64,000 nt of DNA from Aquilaria yunnanensis (GCA_039654915.1 CM077594.1:89356893-89420892); one strand, 5' to 3'. Positions 12,858 to 24,287 are shown, counted from the stretch's first letter. Numbers and translations: made by a program. The notes: a model not told the origin generated them from the letters alone.

Positions 12858-14202
12858 CTAATCTTTATTTACAGGGCCCATCCCCGACAGCTTCTGTCTT
12901 CTCATTTCCAATATCTTCTTGTGCGAGTTCGAGTGCAGTTCACCGGAGAACGTCGGGCTGCTGGCGGGCCTGTACTCGGGCACCAAACGCCCCGACTTGA
13001 ACCTCACCCCGCAAGCGTTACAAAGCGTTTTCGGGCCCAGCGGCCCGGCCCGCCACTGCGGGGTCTTCTCTGCTCCGCAATGCTGGCATTTCCGCCCCAT
13101 CCCCGCCCTCGAGCTCGAAGGCTCCCTCGGGCACTTCGCCTTCCCCCGAACCCACCAACTGTCCAGAACTCGGAGATCCGGGCGGCAACGCCGGCGGCGG
13201 CTGCTCCGCGCTTTGACGGGAACACGGAGGCTTCCACTGCAGTATATGATGATGCTTCCTTTCGACACGGCGGCGGAGCTGCTGCTGCTGTTCTCTAGCA
13301 CCGATACCGGGCTGTGATGGGTCGGGTCGATTAGAATGTCGTCTATGGAGGGGAAGGCGTCCTTGTTAGATAACCATTCTAGGTCCTCCTCTCCAAATTC
13401 CTGTACAATTAACAATGAAATACAATTGTCAGCTAATGAAAATTAAAAATTAAGTGAAGGGCGATTTCACTCGGCGAGTTCAAGACTCGGTAACTCGAGT
13501 GACTCGACCGGGTGAGCGAATGTCAGAAAAGGCGGTGAGTGGGTGGGCAAATTTGACTTTTCAAGAGATTGGTTTGGGCCTATCTTTTTTGGTTATTTAA
13601 TTGGACAACTCAAAACCCGGTGGCCGGTGGGTAACAGCTGCAACCATAATGACAAATTACATGCCAAAACTACCCTCACATGCAATTTAAATATAGGGGA
13701 CTAATAAGGTGGTCCAGGAGTTAATACACATCACGTGGAGGGGTATATTTGCCATGGCGTAATAAAACATCGTGGACCTAACAAAAACGAGTCGTGCATG
13801 ATTCTGTCCGTCTGTTTCGAAGACAACATTAACGTGCACATGTGGTGACCTTTGACACGACCATCCAGACACGTGAGCAACGCGGCCAGTGACTCGGACG
13901 TTATACCGAGTCGAATCGGCCCCAAACCCTAACGTCGGCCGAGTCACACAAAAGGGACCTGCAAGAGAGTCGGAATCGACCGAGTCAGATATTAACTCGG
14001 CCTCCAGACTCGGACCTCGCAAGAGAGAAACAAACAACTTTATCCCCGGCAGAAAGATAACACAGGGACGAAAACGGGAACTTACAGCCAGGGAACAGCC
14101 ACGAGAAGTGGGGTTCTTGTCGGGGCCGTCGTGTTCGTCGCCGACGTTAAAGTCGAGAAGGTCGTCGCTGACGAAACAAGCCGCCGTCTCAAAGGACTCC
14201 AT
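12858..14202 (-). CDS. GATA-type zinc-finger transcription factor (class A)
   Basis: Two exons give a 219-residue protein: exon 1 is 14202-14086 (39 codons, starting [18 protein letters not shown]) and exon 2 is 13400-12858. The donor GTAAGT at 14085-14080 and the acceptor ACAG ending at 13401 join in phase 0. Near the N terminus is the acidic motif [13 protein letters not shown], followed by a Ser-rich stretch and a basic patch (KARSSRRRR). The single plant-type zinc finger is CQHC-x18-CNAC, with cysteines 144, 147, 166 and 169. The class A tail follows it ([12 protein letters not shown], then [15 protein letters not shown]). Such factors bind WGATAR sites in the nucleus. At 219 residues it is somewhat shorter than typical class A members. 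It is divergently transcribed from the NifU-fold gene. The specific paralogue cannot be assigned. Confidence 0.95.
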
Positions 14203-14817
14203 TTGTTACCAGCAAGCGAGGGTCTATAAGCGGGAAATAAGAATCAGGGACTTGGGTTTCGTGGGCCGCCGGCGGCGGAAAGAGAAACAGCGGAGAAAAT
14301 GATAAAGGTGGGAACTTTGTTTCGTCGGCGTCTTCTTTGTTGAGAAAATGAGAGAAGGGTTTCGTTTTACTTTTTTTGGGGGGAGTGGGAGGGATTAAGG
14401 TAGGAAGGGAAAGGACGCGGAATTTTCTTTGTTTTCCGTAACGTTTGATGGACATTATAATACTCTACGGCAGCGGTCCACGGTGGGCCATGGAACAACG
14501 ACCGTTAGATAATCCGGTACCTGCACTGCAATCAAGGCAAGCGATAAAACGCTTTACAGTTTGCCAATTGCCAACACCATTCAATGTTCTGACGTGGATT
14601 TTCCATTTCTTCTCCACCGGCGAACAATTATTGGATTGGGCTTTTATCCATCTTTATCTCCAAAATTTTGTTGGGTCCCCAAAAACCCTAAGCTCGGGCC
14701 GAAAACCATCCGATTTGAGAAATGGGAGATCCAGGAGAGGCCACGATAAGAATGGGAAGATAACGTCAGAAACAAGAAGATGAATGTATCCTGGTGTAGC
14801 AGAAGAGAACAACTTAA
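14203..14817. promoter_or_regulatory. Divergent intergenic promoter region (GATA / NifU-fold gene)
   Basis: Only 615 bp separate the two ATG codons, which point away from each other, so both promoters must lie here or overlap. The sequence contains no transposon signature. No single TATA box stands out for either gene, so the exact promoters are not called. Confidence 0.6.
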
Positions 14818-15594
14818 ATGGAGGTAGCCGCCATCTCTTGCACATTAAGACACTCGCGTGTGTGCTCAACATCAAGATTAAGGCACAAGGAGACACTGAG
14901 GGACAGGCCTCCGGCATCGCTCACAAAGTTGCAGGTGCAGCAACCGAGATTAGCAGGAGTAATTCATGGCGAGAGATCAGCTTTGACATGGGCAGCAGCT
15001 AGAGCCTCAGCATCTCCAGGGCTTCCCTCGCCACCTCTGGACTTGACCGAGGACAATGTCCGCTTGGTCTTGGCAGATGCCCGCGTCGAGGCAAGCTACC
15101 ACTCTATATCTACTCTATCATATACTGTAGTACTTAACAAGTTCGCTGATATCACATTTTAAAGTACAAAAAGTTCAGAGATGTTTATTTGAAACTGTTT
15201 CATATGTTGATGCAGCTCGGGCAGCTGTTTGACGCATCAGTTGGGATAACAGGTGACTTCTCCATAGGTAGTGGTGCAGCAGGTTTGATGTCTGCAAAAA
15301 TTTGTTCCAACTCTGAAACATTTTTTGCAGGAGAAGCTGAACTAGCTGAATTAGATGGGCCGTTTGTGAAGATCAGTCTTAGAGGTCGTTTTTGGCATAA
15401 ACGCTCCACCGTTCTAGCAAGAATCGGCAACTACCTTAGGCAGAGAATTCCTGTAAGTCCGGAACTGCACATAGTCACTCTCCAACACTGGCCATATTTC
15501 GATCTCATATTGCTTTTCTATTTTGTGCCAGGAAATCCTGGAGATTGAGATAGAGGATGAGCGACAACTGGACGACAGCCCTGAAAACTTCTGA
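14818..15594 (+). CDS. Small NifU-fold protein lacking the CxxC motif, probably plastid-targeted
   Basis: Four exons give 164 residues: 14818-15090, 15216-15252, 15331-15452 and 15532-15594. The start is fixed by an in-frame TAA directly before the ATG. The first intron uses a GC donor (GAG|GCAAGC); the other two are GT-AG. The N-terminal 65 or so residues are rich in Arg, Ser and Ala with few acids, like a plastid transit peptide. From residue 75 the protein reads LTEDNVRLVLADARVELGQL, then AELAELDGPFVKISLRGRFW, and ends IPEILEIEIEDERQLDD. The helix-strand pattern and the 'ELDG-VKISLRG ... RIPEI' frame resemble a NifU C-terminal domain. However, the cluster-binding CxxC is replaced by RFWH. 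The fold is an inference from pattern; the function is unknown and Fe-S scaffold activity is unlikely. I do not recognise a named gene. Confidence 0.8.
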
Positions 15595-16054
15595 TTTTTT
15601 GCACTTCATCTGAAAGTGGGGGAAAACTGACTCTGGATTGTTTCTAATAAGAATGATGGAGATTTATAATAGATAGACCAAGATCCTGCCAAGTTTTTCA
15701 TCATTACAGTTCGTGTGCTAGAAAAATCCACGTACACTCCAAGTCTTTGCCACTGCTAATCTGCTGCTATTTACAGCAATCAAAGTTCAAAATTTCCAAA
15801 CATCAGACAATTTCTGAACAGGAAAATTGTATACCTCACTCTGCTAAAGTAGTCATCAATGACAAAGATTGGGGAGCATCTACTTTATAACCATAGTTTG
15901 GATCTAACTCAAGCACTGGGCAAAGATCTCTACTGCCGGTAGCAAAATTGGAAGGCGATACAAACTGCAACCTCTTGGATGGAGGAATTAGGCTTTCTCG
16001 CATGCTTTCTTCCTTTTCACATTCAACACTCTTTTCATGATCATGGATATTTAA
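15595..16054. other. Convergent 3' region
   Basis: The NifU-fold gene stops at 15594 on the plus strand and the GT14 gene stops at 16055 on the minus strand, so their 3' untranslated regions share these 460 bp. Nothing else is visible. Confidence 0.6.
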
Positions 16055-18989
16055 TCATTCTTCAACAACACATTGTTGGGACTTGTACCTCCCATCAGAG
16101 AGGGAGTTTAAAATGCTTTTCTCAAGTCTTCGAGCTCCTGGCCCAGGCCTCAGTATGTCAGCATCACCCCAAACCGAACATGTGCTATTTCCAGGCTCAC
16201 CTAAGCACCATCCACCAGGCACAACCTTTCCAGGAGTACGATTCAAAAACTCTCGATCAATTTGGTCAAGTAAAGGGTCATCATCTGTGAACTTTGATGC
16301 GAAGGCAGCTCCACTCTGAATCATAGCTTCAAACTCTGCAGAGCCAATAGGAGAGGGTTTCTCTGTAGTTGAACTTTTAGAGGCCACAAACAGGTTATTG
16401 TTTACTACTGTCCTCCTGTACTGATGTGAATTACACAGAAGCGTCTGGAAGTAACTGGAGAGCGAATAAGGAGTGTTTGAAAAATACATTAAGAGGGTTC
16501 TAGGAAGGTTGTCAGTACCCAGGATGGAGAACTCAACAAAACTTCGACTCAGAATTGAGAAAGTTGAACCTGCCAAGAGAAATAACATCCTAAGCCAGTC
16601 ATGAAAAAAATTCTCCACCTACGTAAAATGAGAATTTCATTTTTTGTGTAATTTTCTAAAGAAAAGAACATAACCCTTTGTGCATTTTAGTTAGCAAAAA
16701 ACCATCTATATATAAACCAATCCAAGGTAAGAATGGCCAGAATGGCAAAACATATTGCTGCATATGGTAAAGAATATCCATCAACTCCTGTTCATTCAAC
16801 ATGGCAGCCCGAAACATAGCAGCAGCCAAAGATGGTCATATTCATGGCCATTTGAAGTAGAACTGAAACATAGGCTTAAATTATGTAGAACTGAAACATA
16901 GGCTTACAGTCTAACCAATGAAAAAAAGGCTACACAACCAGCAGCAAACCGATGAGGTATCACTGTCACCCTAAAGCCATCTAAAGACCACATGCTTTTT
17001 GACATGTTTCTAGATCCTTCTATGACTATTGGACTAGAGAGTAAGACAAGAAGAATCAAACTTCCACAAGAGATTTATACTCCCATTCACAATTTGAAGC
17101 TAAAAGAATGGAATGACTTACGCAGTAACTCACAAAGAGCATTTAGCTGTATGCTGTTTTGGGTTGACAAGATGTATGCCAAGAATTTCTCTACTAGGTC
17201 GTTGTCTAAACCCTAATCAGCTACTTCCCCAGCATATAGTAAAACCAGCAAAAGAACCAGCTCAATATGATATATCCTACAAATGACAATCAAATATAAC
17301 CCAAGATCAAGGAAGACCATTACAGGACATACACCTAGATCCACCAATGTAAAATACACACTTCATTGCAACTGCAGCTTCAATCCATTTAATCATATTG
17401 CTAGCCTCAATGGCAGATTGTTGTTCACCGGCCAATCACAAAACAGAATTAGATACAATGAAAGATAAAGCAAATTCTTTATCCGGGTATACATAGGTTG
17501 AATTTATCATGAATTGGTCTATTCTTAAAACATGTCAAATTTGACACACACCTCAGTGTGCAAGCAATTCACTGCCATGCTCACAAGTCACAAAGCCTCA
17601 TCAACCCCATAAATCTACTCCTTCCATTATGGCAAATTATGCAATTCAATGACCTCAAACAAAGGTCATAATCAACATATTTCATTTACATTAGAGCTGA
17701 TCTCTTTTGTATCATTTACCAAAGTTCATTGGGAATTAAAACGAAAAGAAGCTTTTGCTATAAAACACATGACATTGTCCCCAATGGGCAAGGAGAAACC
17801 AGATACTAACTTAATGCTAGAAAGCAATCCTCCCTGTATTTTTTCACATTTAACTTCTGAGCTCCACCCTATTATTCATCAACCCAGGGCTACTACGATT
17901 TACAAGTGTAAACACGAGCATGCAAAAAATTAATACCACCGTTGTAATAAGCAGATGCAGGACACGGGCTTTTCTCCATCAGCTTCGAAATGCTGAATTG
18001 AAGCAAAAAGAGGTGATTAGAAACAACTTATACCTGCAAACAACCTAAACGCATTAGGCAGCTCCCGATTTTGAGTAACATAAAACACTTCTTCCTTCTC
18101 GGAAAGATAAAGCCCAGTGTCCACAACAATGGGTCTGAGTCTCCTGGACCTACCACAAAGAACACCCACTACGTCAAAAACACAATAATCAATAGTTGTC
18201 TAACGTAGAAGCTCAAAAGTTACGTGACAGTACTCTTTCCATCCAACGTGACTTGTGTGGTTGGCAAAGTTCAGATCTTTCGGCAAGTATGACAGAATGT
18301 GAAGAAGATCTGCAATCCCCAATTCAGAAATCAACCAATTAGCTCCAAAAATGGACCTGATGAACCAAATCGGAGAACTTCCGACAACGGAAACGAAAAT
18401 TACCGTCTTGAGTGATTAGAGGGTAATCGCCAACATGGAGACTGATAAACCAATTCCATTCGCGCGAAAGACGCAGCAGAATCGAGGCACCGTGAAGGGT
18501 GGAGGAGATGGAGGAGGCGCCCCTGGGGTAGGCGAAATCGGCCTTGCCTATGACGTTAACGTTTTGTGCAGCTCGAAAGATGGGCACCGACTGGACTGTG
18601 ATGGCCAACCGGTCGCGTTCTTCCTGCGGAGCGGAGAGATCAAGGTGGAGCAAGTACTGATTCTTTGGGTGGTAAGTGGAGTAGAGAAGGCGGAGGATTC
18701 GAGCGGTGTCGCCGGCGGACCCGGATATGAGGTATGCGAGGGAGGGAGGGCGAGGGTCGGAGGAAGAAATGGATCGGGAGGGAAAGAGGGCCGGGTCGCG
18801 CCGAGCGCCGCCGGGGTTGCGTGAGAAAGTAGTGGAGTAGGGGAGGGAGAGAATGAAGAGGATGGAGACAAAGGAGGTAGCTAGGATTACGTAGAGGGTG
18901 GTCTTGGTGTGGTCTTTGGCAGTGGTGGTGGGGCTGGCGGCGGCACCGGGGGACGGCGGAGGTGGCGGTGATTGAGATTGGTGGTGCAT
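16055..18989 (-). CDS. GT14 beta-glucuronosyltransferase-like protein (GlcAT14 family)
   Basis: Four exons give 430 residues: 18989-18404, 18309-18234, 18149-18034 and 16569-16055. A longer frame extends upstream to 19079, but its first codon is TTG; the first ATG is at 18989. After a Pro/Ser-rich cytosolic tail comes one membrane anchor (about residues 31-50, TLYVILATSFVSILFILSLP), giving type II Golgi topology. The Branch/core-2 domain follows: NVIGKADFAYPRGASS, WNWFISLHVGDYPLITQD, SHVGWKESRRLRPIV, then FSILSRSFVEFSILGTDNLP and PGKVVPGGWCLGEPGNSTCS. Plant GlcAT14 enzymes add glucuronic acid to beta-galactan side chains of arabinogalactan proteins. Family lengths of about 430-450 residues fit. 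Intron 3 is long (1464 bp) and holds no recognisable gene. The exact substrate is inferred from the family. Confidence 0.94.
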
Positions 18990-19443
18990 TTGGACAGTGT
19001 GGCAGTAAAATGGCCTTATTGGTGTCGGGTTTTCAGCGACGTGATGGATATTATTAGCTCCGCCTGGTTGCGCGGTCAACTTGCGGGTTAGATGATAACC
19101 AGATCTTCCATGAGAAGTATGTCCGAAGCAAGGTAAGATTTTTTATTATTATTTTTATTTCTGTTTTTCAGGAACATAATATTAGAGGGCAGGGGTGGAG
19201 GGTTAGCAACCTTAAAAATTGTCTAAGACTCAGCTCAAGTGACACTAAAGTGGGTCCAGGTTTAAACCATGTATTTATCAAATTTTCTATAAAATATCAG
19301 TTATATTGGTTTTTTGATTTTTTTTTTTTGCCACAAAAAAGCAGATAAAATAACATTCTTTAATTATAATGTACCTCTTATCTTTATACTTATACAAATA
19401 TTTTTAATTACCAAAATAAAAAACAATCATTAAAAATCACTTA
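18990..19443. other. Upstream region of the GT14 gene
   Basis: The first 90 bp upstream of the ATG are open in frame (probably 5' untranslated). Beyond that lies AT-rich DNA with no further feature. Confidence 0.5.
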
Positions 19444-19770
19444 CTTTCTGCGTCCCAAAATAAATGGTGTGTTTTTTTGTACACGAAAATTAAGATATGT
19501 ATAATTTATGTTATTCTTTACTTTTTTACCCTTGAAGCTAAAATAAGAAAAAAAAATACTTTGGGCTTTTGTATAGTGATAATTTAAATGAAGATTAAAA
19601 AAAAAGATTTTTTTTTTGTTTTGTGTAGTTTTTTGAGTTTTGTGTTGAGAGAGTTTAAATGAAAACAGTAAAGTAAAATAGATGTTAAAAATTTTTCAGA
19701 AAGGGAAATAACTCATCTTTTTTGGATAACCCAAAAATAAATACTGTCACCTTTTTTGGGACAAATGAAG
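19444..19770. mobile_element. Stowaway-type MITE, 327 bp
   Basis: It begins CTTTCTGCGTCCCAAAATAA and ends TTTTTTGGGACAAATGAAG, with flanking TA at 442-443 and 771-772 of the 19 kb block. An internal word (GAGAGAGTTTAAATGAAAAC) is the inverse of repeats at 22597-22720, so the two belong to related families. Confidence 0.75.
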
Positions 19771-19861
19771 TATTTAATAACCAATTTATGCATCTTGTGG
19801 TTAAGATTTATATTTATCTATATACATATATATAAAAGAGAAACTCACCCATTTTCCAAAA

Positions 19862-21995
19862 CTAATTCTTTTAGCATTAACTTCATAATGCATCTGTAGC
19901 ATTAATTTCATAATCCATTTGTGCTAATCAATACTTAAGTCATTATATAGCTTTCACTTTTAAATTCACTCATTCCCCAAAGTTGATTATTTTACCCTTA
20001 ATTACATAGTGTATTTGTATTGTTTAACAGCATGAGCCCTCATACAATCATAACTCCAAATTTTAGATTTTGAATTATTTCTTGGTGGGTTCTTTGTGTC
20101 ATAGTAGAACGCCCTTAAAATTCTATTTTTCATACATTTTAATAATTCAATTTAAATTCCTATCCTCTTAGTATAATAAAAAATCATTAGCTTTTGTTTC
20201 CTTTTTAATGGGTCATTAATATTATTGTCCCTTAATCAATTATTTTAGATAGAGTCCATCTCTTTGTCAGCCATTTAGTAGCTTTAATTTATATTAGAAT
20301 GCTTTGATTACAATTTTATTTGATTTAAATTGTGTTAATATTTTCCATTTAACTTCCCCAATATTAATTCCTATAGCATTAACTTTATAGTACATTTATA
20401 GCATTATTTTCGGAATTCATCTATAATGATTACTACTTAAAGTCCCTATACAGCCATCACTCCAAAATTCACCCATTCCCCAATACCACTTTTTTTACCA
20501 TTAATTAATCAATTATTTTAAATAGACTCCATCTCTTTGTAGCTATTTAATAGCTTTAATTTCCATTTGAATGCTCTTATTACAATTTATTTTGCTTCCA
20601 ATGGTATTAATATTGTCCATTCAACTTCCTCAAAAATACTTCATTTAGCATTAACTTCATAGTATATTTGTAGCATTAATTTCATAATTCATTTATAATA
20701 ATTAATACTTAAACTCCATATATAGCCCTCGCTCATATATATAGGTTCTTACACTTGCTTTCAACATACACTCAATATTATTATTCATTCATTCCATTTT
20801 GTCCTATCGTCTCTTGTTGCCTTTCTCCATTTCTTTACTAATTTATATTTTTAGATTTGCACCAATGCCAAAGATGAGGTAGCCATTTAAAAATACCAAT
20901 AAATTTTCTTAATATTTTTATTTCTTTGTCTTTGAATTCTTACAATAAAAGAATATGTTCTGTTATGAATCTTTTCTTATTTTTATAGTCTCCTAACGAA
21001 ATATGTTACATTGAAGGGAATTGTCTCATAACAGGACTAGCTAGACTATTTAAGTAAAGGTGTGTTGTCTATAGGATGTTTTTAATTTTTAAAAAGGTGA
21101 CCAATTTATCAGTACCAATTTTGTGCTTGTGGATGAGAAGATATTTTTCTTTTTCTCCATTCTACTGAATTTTGTAATTTTTTTCTTCTCTCCCTACTAT
21201 AAATATATGTTCATGTTCTCTTATTGGCTACTATGTCTTTTGTTTACACATGAAAGGTGTGGTAATTCATAGGTCTATCAAAAATTTCTTGGCATACAAG
21301 TTTAAAAAGAAGCTTCATGAAGGAAGTATGTATATAATTTCACAGTTCTTCCAAAGAAGAAGATTTATTATATCATAGATACACACCCATTTATGATCCA
21401 CCTTACTCATAATACACAAATCCATAATGTGAATCATGAGCCTCGTGATTTTCCCATGCACAAATTTAAGTTTGTTACTTTTGATCAACTTAGCACACGT
21501 GTAAACCAAAAAGAATTTCATACAGGTTTCTTTAAGAGTTTGCAAAAATATAAGCAGATGTTATATGTACTATCTATATATCATACTTACCAGGGGCGGA
21601 GCCAGAAAAAATTTTCGGTGGGGGAAATAAATATGGGGTCAAGTTACTAATTTTATTAAAGATACAATACTAAATATTTTATTTTCTCAAAATTCCTAAA
21701 ATTCAACGGGGGGGGCAATTGCCTCTACTCATTTAAACGTGGCTCTGCCACTAATAATTATCATTTGTTTTTGCATGCCAGATGTTATGGGAGTTGTTGT
21801 AAAGGTTCATTCTCTAATACTACTTCTTTTAGCATTAACTTCATTGTACAATTATAACATTAATTTCAAAATTCATTTGTAATAATTAATACTAAGTCCT
21901 TATGTAGCCCTCACTCCAAAATTCACTCATTTTACCATTAATTGCAAAGTGTGTTTGTATTACTTAATAACTTAGGTACTCATATAGTCATGGGT
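19862..21995. repeat. Four dispersed internal repeats of the Helitron
   Basis: Copies lie at about 19862-20050, 20350-20520, 20632-20735 and 21812-21995. Each carries the series TTTAGCATTAACTTCATA, TAGCATTAATTTCATAAT, AATTAATACTTAA and CCCTCACTCCAAAATTCAC with variations. They are direct repeats with unequal spacing. No coding sense is evident. Confidence 0.7.
21591..21753. mobile_element. hAT-type MITE nested in the Helitron, 163 bp
   Basis: Termini are CAGGGGCGGAGCCAG and, inverted at the right end, TAGTGGCAGAGCCAC. Flanking octamers ATACTTAC and ATAATTAT agree in 6 of 8 positions. The termini share GGCGGAGC with the 3.4 kb hAT element at 6381-9765, so such an element may have mobilised it. 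Confidence 0.7.
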
Positions 21996-22356
21996 TTAGG
22001 GTTCAGGGATTATTGTTTTAGGCCACCCTCATTTTTTATTTTTTATTTGAAATCTTTCTTTATATTTATTTTATTTTTCTTTAGTATTATTTTTGTGGTA
22101 ATGTTTGAAACTTTTTTAAAGGCTATAAAAAATGACAATAGCAAGCTTCAAAACATGAATTAACAATATAAGTGAAGCTTATAATTTTTCTACTGGTTAA
22201 TTTTTGTAAAAGTTTTAATTACTTGTTATCCCAATCTTTTGAACCTATTCTTACCTAAAGTTATTTTAAATATAAATTTCTTAAAATAGATATATTTTTA
22301 TAAATCAAAATATATAAATTAATTAGTTTGTGCATCGCACGGGCCAAAAACCCTAG

Positions 22357-22826
22357 TTATTTAAGAGGTTCAAAATTCAATCTTTTACCCAACCCTTAGC
22401 CCATCTCCCATGTGAAAAAAAAACATTTTTTGAAAATTTCAAAATTTTTTTTATCTAAAATCAAAATTATTTAAAAATTTCTCCTTTCATAAAAAAAAAT
22501 GAAGCGTATTTCTTTTTTGCTTGTCCAAAAAATAAAAAATAAAAAATTCCTTTTTTAGAAAGTTTTCAACTTCTAATATACCTTATTACCATCATTTAAA
22601 CTCTCACTACACAAAATCTAATAAAAAATATTTTATTAATCTTCATTTAAACTCTCATTATACAAAATTAAAATTTTTTGAATCATTATTTAAACTCTCA
22701 CTACACAAAATTAATTTTTTTTTAAATTTTAGTTTCATGGGAAAATTTGAAAAAAATAGCATAGATTACATACATTTTAATCTTCGTATCCAGAGAAACG
22801 TTTCAATTGTTATGAAACGGAGGGAG
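22357..22826. repeat. Stowaway-like remnant with ~48-bp tandem repeats
   Basis: The right end reads GAAACGGAGGGAG followed by TA, as in Stowaway elements; the left end is not recognisable. Inside, about 22597-22720, a unit beginning TTTAAACTCTCACTACACAA is repeated about three times. Confidence 0.55.
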
Positions 22827-22924
22827 TAATACTTTATATATTTAATAATCACTTAAAAAGGAAAAAAATAAAAAACAAAAAAAAATTGGAAGTACTTTTT
22901 TGCTTCTTAAACAGAAAAGTTTTA

Positions 22925-23717
22925 CTTTATCCATCCCGTTTTGTTTGCACCATTGCCTTTTGATGCAGATTAAGGCAGCCAATGTATTATCAAATTTGCT
23001 TATGTTCTTCTTTTGTCTCTTTGTCGCCGTCCTTCCATTACTGCAGCTCTTTCGTTGCCCTTCCCTCTCTCGCCACCACTCTTCTCCTTGCTGCCACTCT
23101 CTCATCGTGGTCCCTTCCTTGCCATCATTCCGTCGTCGCCCCTCCCTCCCTCACCACCACTCCTTTCCTTGTCGCCGCTTCTTGCTGTTCCTCACCATGG
23201 TCTGATCACTCTTCGCCTCACTATTGTCATCACCTTGCCGCGCTCCGATCTCGCCTCACCTTGCCTCCCTTTGCTATGATCTCGCACGATTCACGATTCT
23301 CATCTCTCTAATCTCACATTGTTGTGCCTTACTTCGGTCCAATCTCGTGCAATTCTCACGTCTCTTTCCTTTCTTGGCTCACCATGCCTCGTTTCCCTAT
23401 GATCTCGTTTAATTCTTATGTCTCTCCGATCTTGCCTCGTCGTGCCTTGCTTTAGTCCGATATTGCATGATTCTTGCGTTTTTCTCTTTTCTTGGCTCAC
23501 TGTGCGTAGCTTCGCTCTGATCTCGCAACCATTCCAGTAGTGGCTCGACAGAGATCGAAGATGCAGAGAACAGACATTTGGAGATGAACAAAACAAAGTA
23601 GTAAAAAAGGTATAATGGTAAAGTTGCATGTTAAAACTTACTAAAAAGGGAAATGTTACAAAGAAATTGGGACAATCCAAAATAGAATATGTTGCAAAGA
23701 AAGTGGGACGGAGGGAG
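22925..23717. mobile_element. Stowaway-type element with a minisatellite cargo, 793 bp
   Basis: The left end CTTTATCCATCCCGTTTTG and the inverse of the right end (CTCCCTCCGTCCCACTTTC) are alignable. TA flanks both ends (22923-22924 and 23718-23719). At 793 bp it is unusually long for this class, because the middle is filled with a C/T-rich pseudo-coding stretch and a 60-bp minisatellite. Confidence 0.7.
23230..23530. repeat. Degenerate minisatellite, period about 60 bp
   Basis: The core words TATGATCTCGCACGATTC, GGTCCAATCTCGTGCAATTC, TATGATCTCGTTTAATTC and GTCCGATATTGCATGATTC start at about 23275, 23335, 23398 and 23456. A partial unit lies near 23515, giving a period close to 60 bp and about five copies. 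The open frames across it are a by-product of the repeat. Confidence 0.7.
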
Positions 23718-24287
23718 TATTTGTTATAGAGTATAAGTTAAGCAAATGATCGCCATATATAAAATTAATTACTTTTAGTAACTTTTTGAAAGTCAGAAAA
23801 TCTTCCTAAATGTAGACTTAACTTGTTAGGTAAAGTTGAAGATATCACTTGGATTCTAACCCAACTAGTAATTAACAAAGTATACCCAGATTGCTTGTAA
23901 CCAAGTTCAAGCCTCAAAATGTGGTAAAAAGACTAGTAAAATCCTGCACACACACACACACACACACACTTTTTCTAACAAAAAATGCATATGTTTCTCA
24001 ATCATTCTTTTGCACCACTCAGTCCCTAAAAAAAAAAAAAAACAACAACAACAAAAGCAAATCCTTCAACCTTCTCCCCTCAATGGTGAATCATTGTTAA
24101 CCAAATTTGATCTCCTAGCCACAAGACCCAAACTTGATATCCGCCTGATGGCTTCACCCTAAAATCCACTAGTTTTGTTGTCAGTTAGCTAGAAAGACAG
24201 CGCCAGTTGCTGGGAGTGTCTACTTCTCAGCCTCATCACTCGCATCAATCACAAAATCACCATTCTTCATACGTTTGTCACTCTTAG
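23718..24287. other. Non-coding DNA with CA microsatellite
   Basis: A (CA)n run lies at 23946-23969 and an A-rich run at about 24029-24055. No coding sequence is supported before the kinase remnant. Confidence 0.5.

Larger units (their letters stand above)
19817..22356 (+). mobile_element. Non-autonomous Helitron, about 2.54 kb
   Basis: The left end is TCTATATACATATATATAAA, followed by AGAGAAACTCACCC. The right end is GTGCATCGCACGGGCC, then AAAAACCCTAG. The insertion lies between A (19816) and T (22357), and the element ends in CTAG. Both are hallmarks of Helitrons, which insert into AT and end in CTRR. A short hairpin (GTGC-ATC-GCAC) precedes the right end by the usual distance. No Rep/helicase coding sequence is present. 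The interior holds four diverged copies of a repeat of about 180 bp and a nested hAT-type MITE. Confidence 0.85.

Noticed and set aside
12919..13317. Plus-strand open frames of 125-132 codons opposite the GATA exon
   Set aside because: They are antisense shadows of a GC-rich exon whose minus-strand reading has a zinc finger and good splice sites.
18435..18871. Gly- and Pro-rich frames over the first GT14 exon
   Set aside because: They overlap the GT14 coding sequence in other frames and show no family resemblance.
18990..19079. Thirty-residue N-terminal extension of the GT14 protein
   Set aside because: The codon at its start is TTG; the first in-frame ATG is 18989 and gives the family's usual length.
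22900..23412. Ser/Pro/Leu-rich open frames
   Set aside because: They arise from a C/T-rich tandem repeat inside a Stowaway-type element and have no conserved motif.
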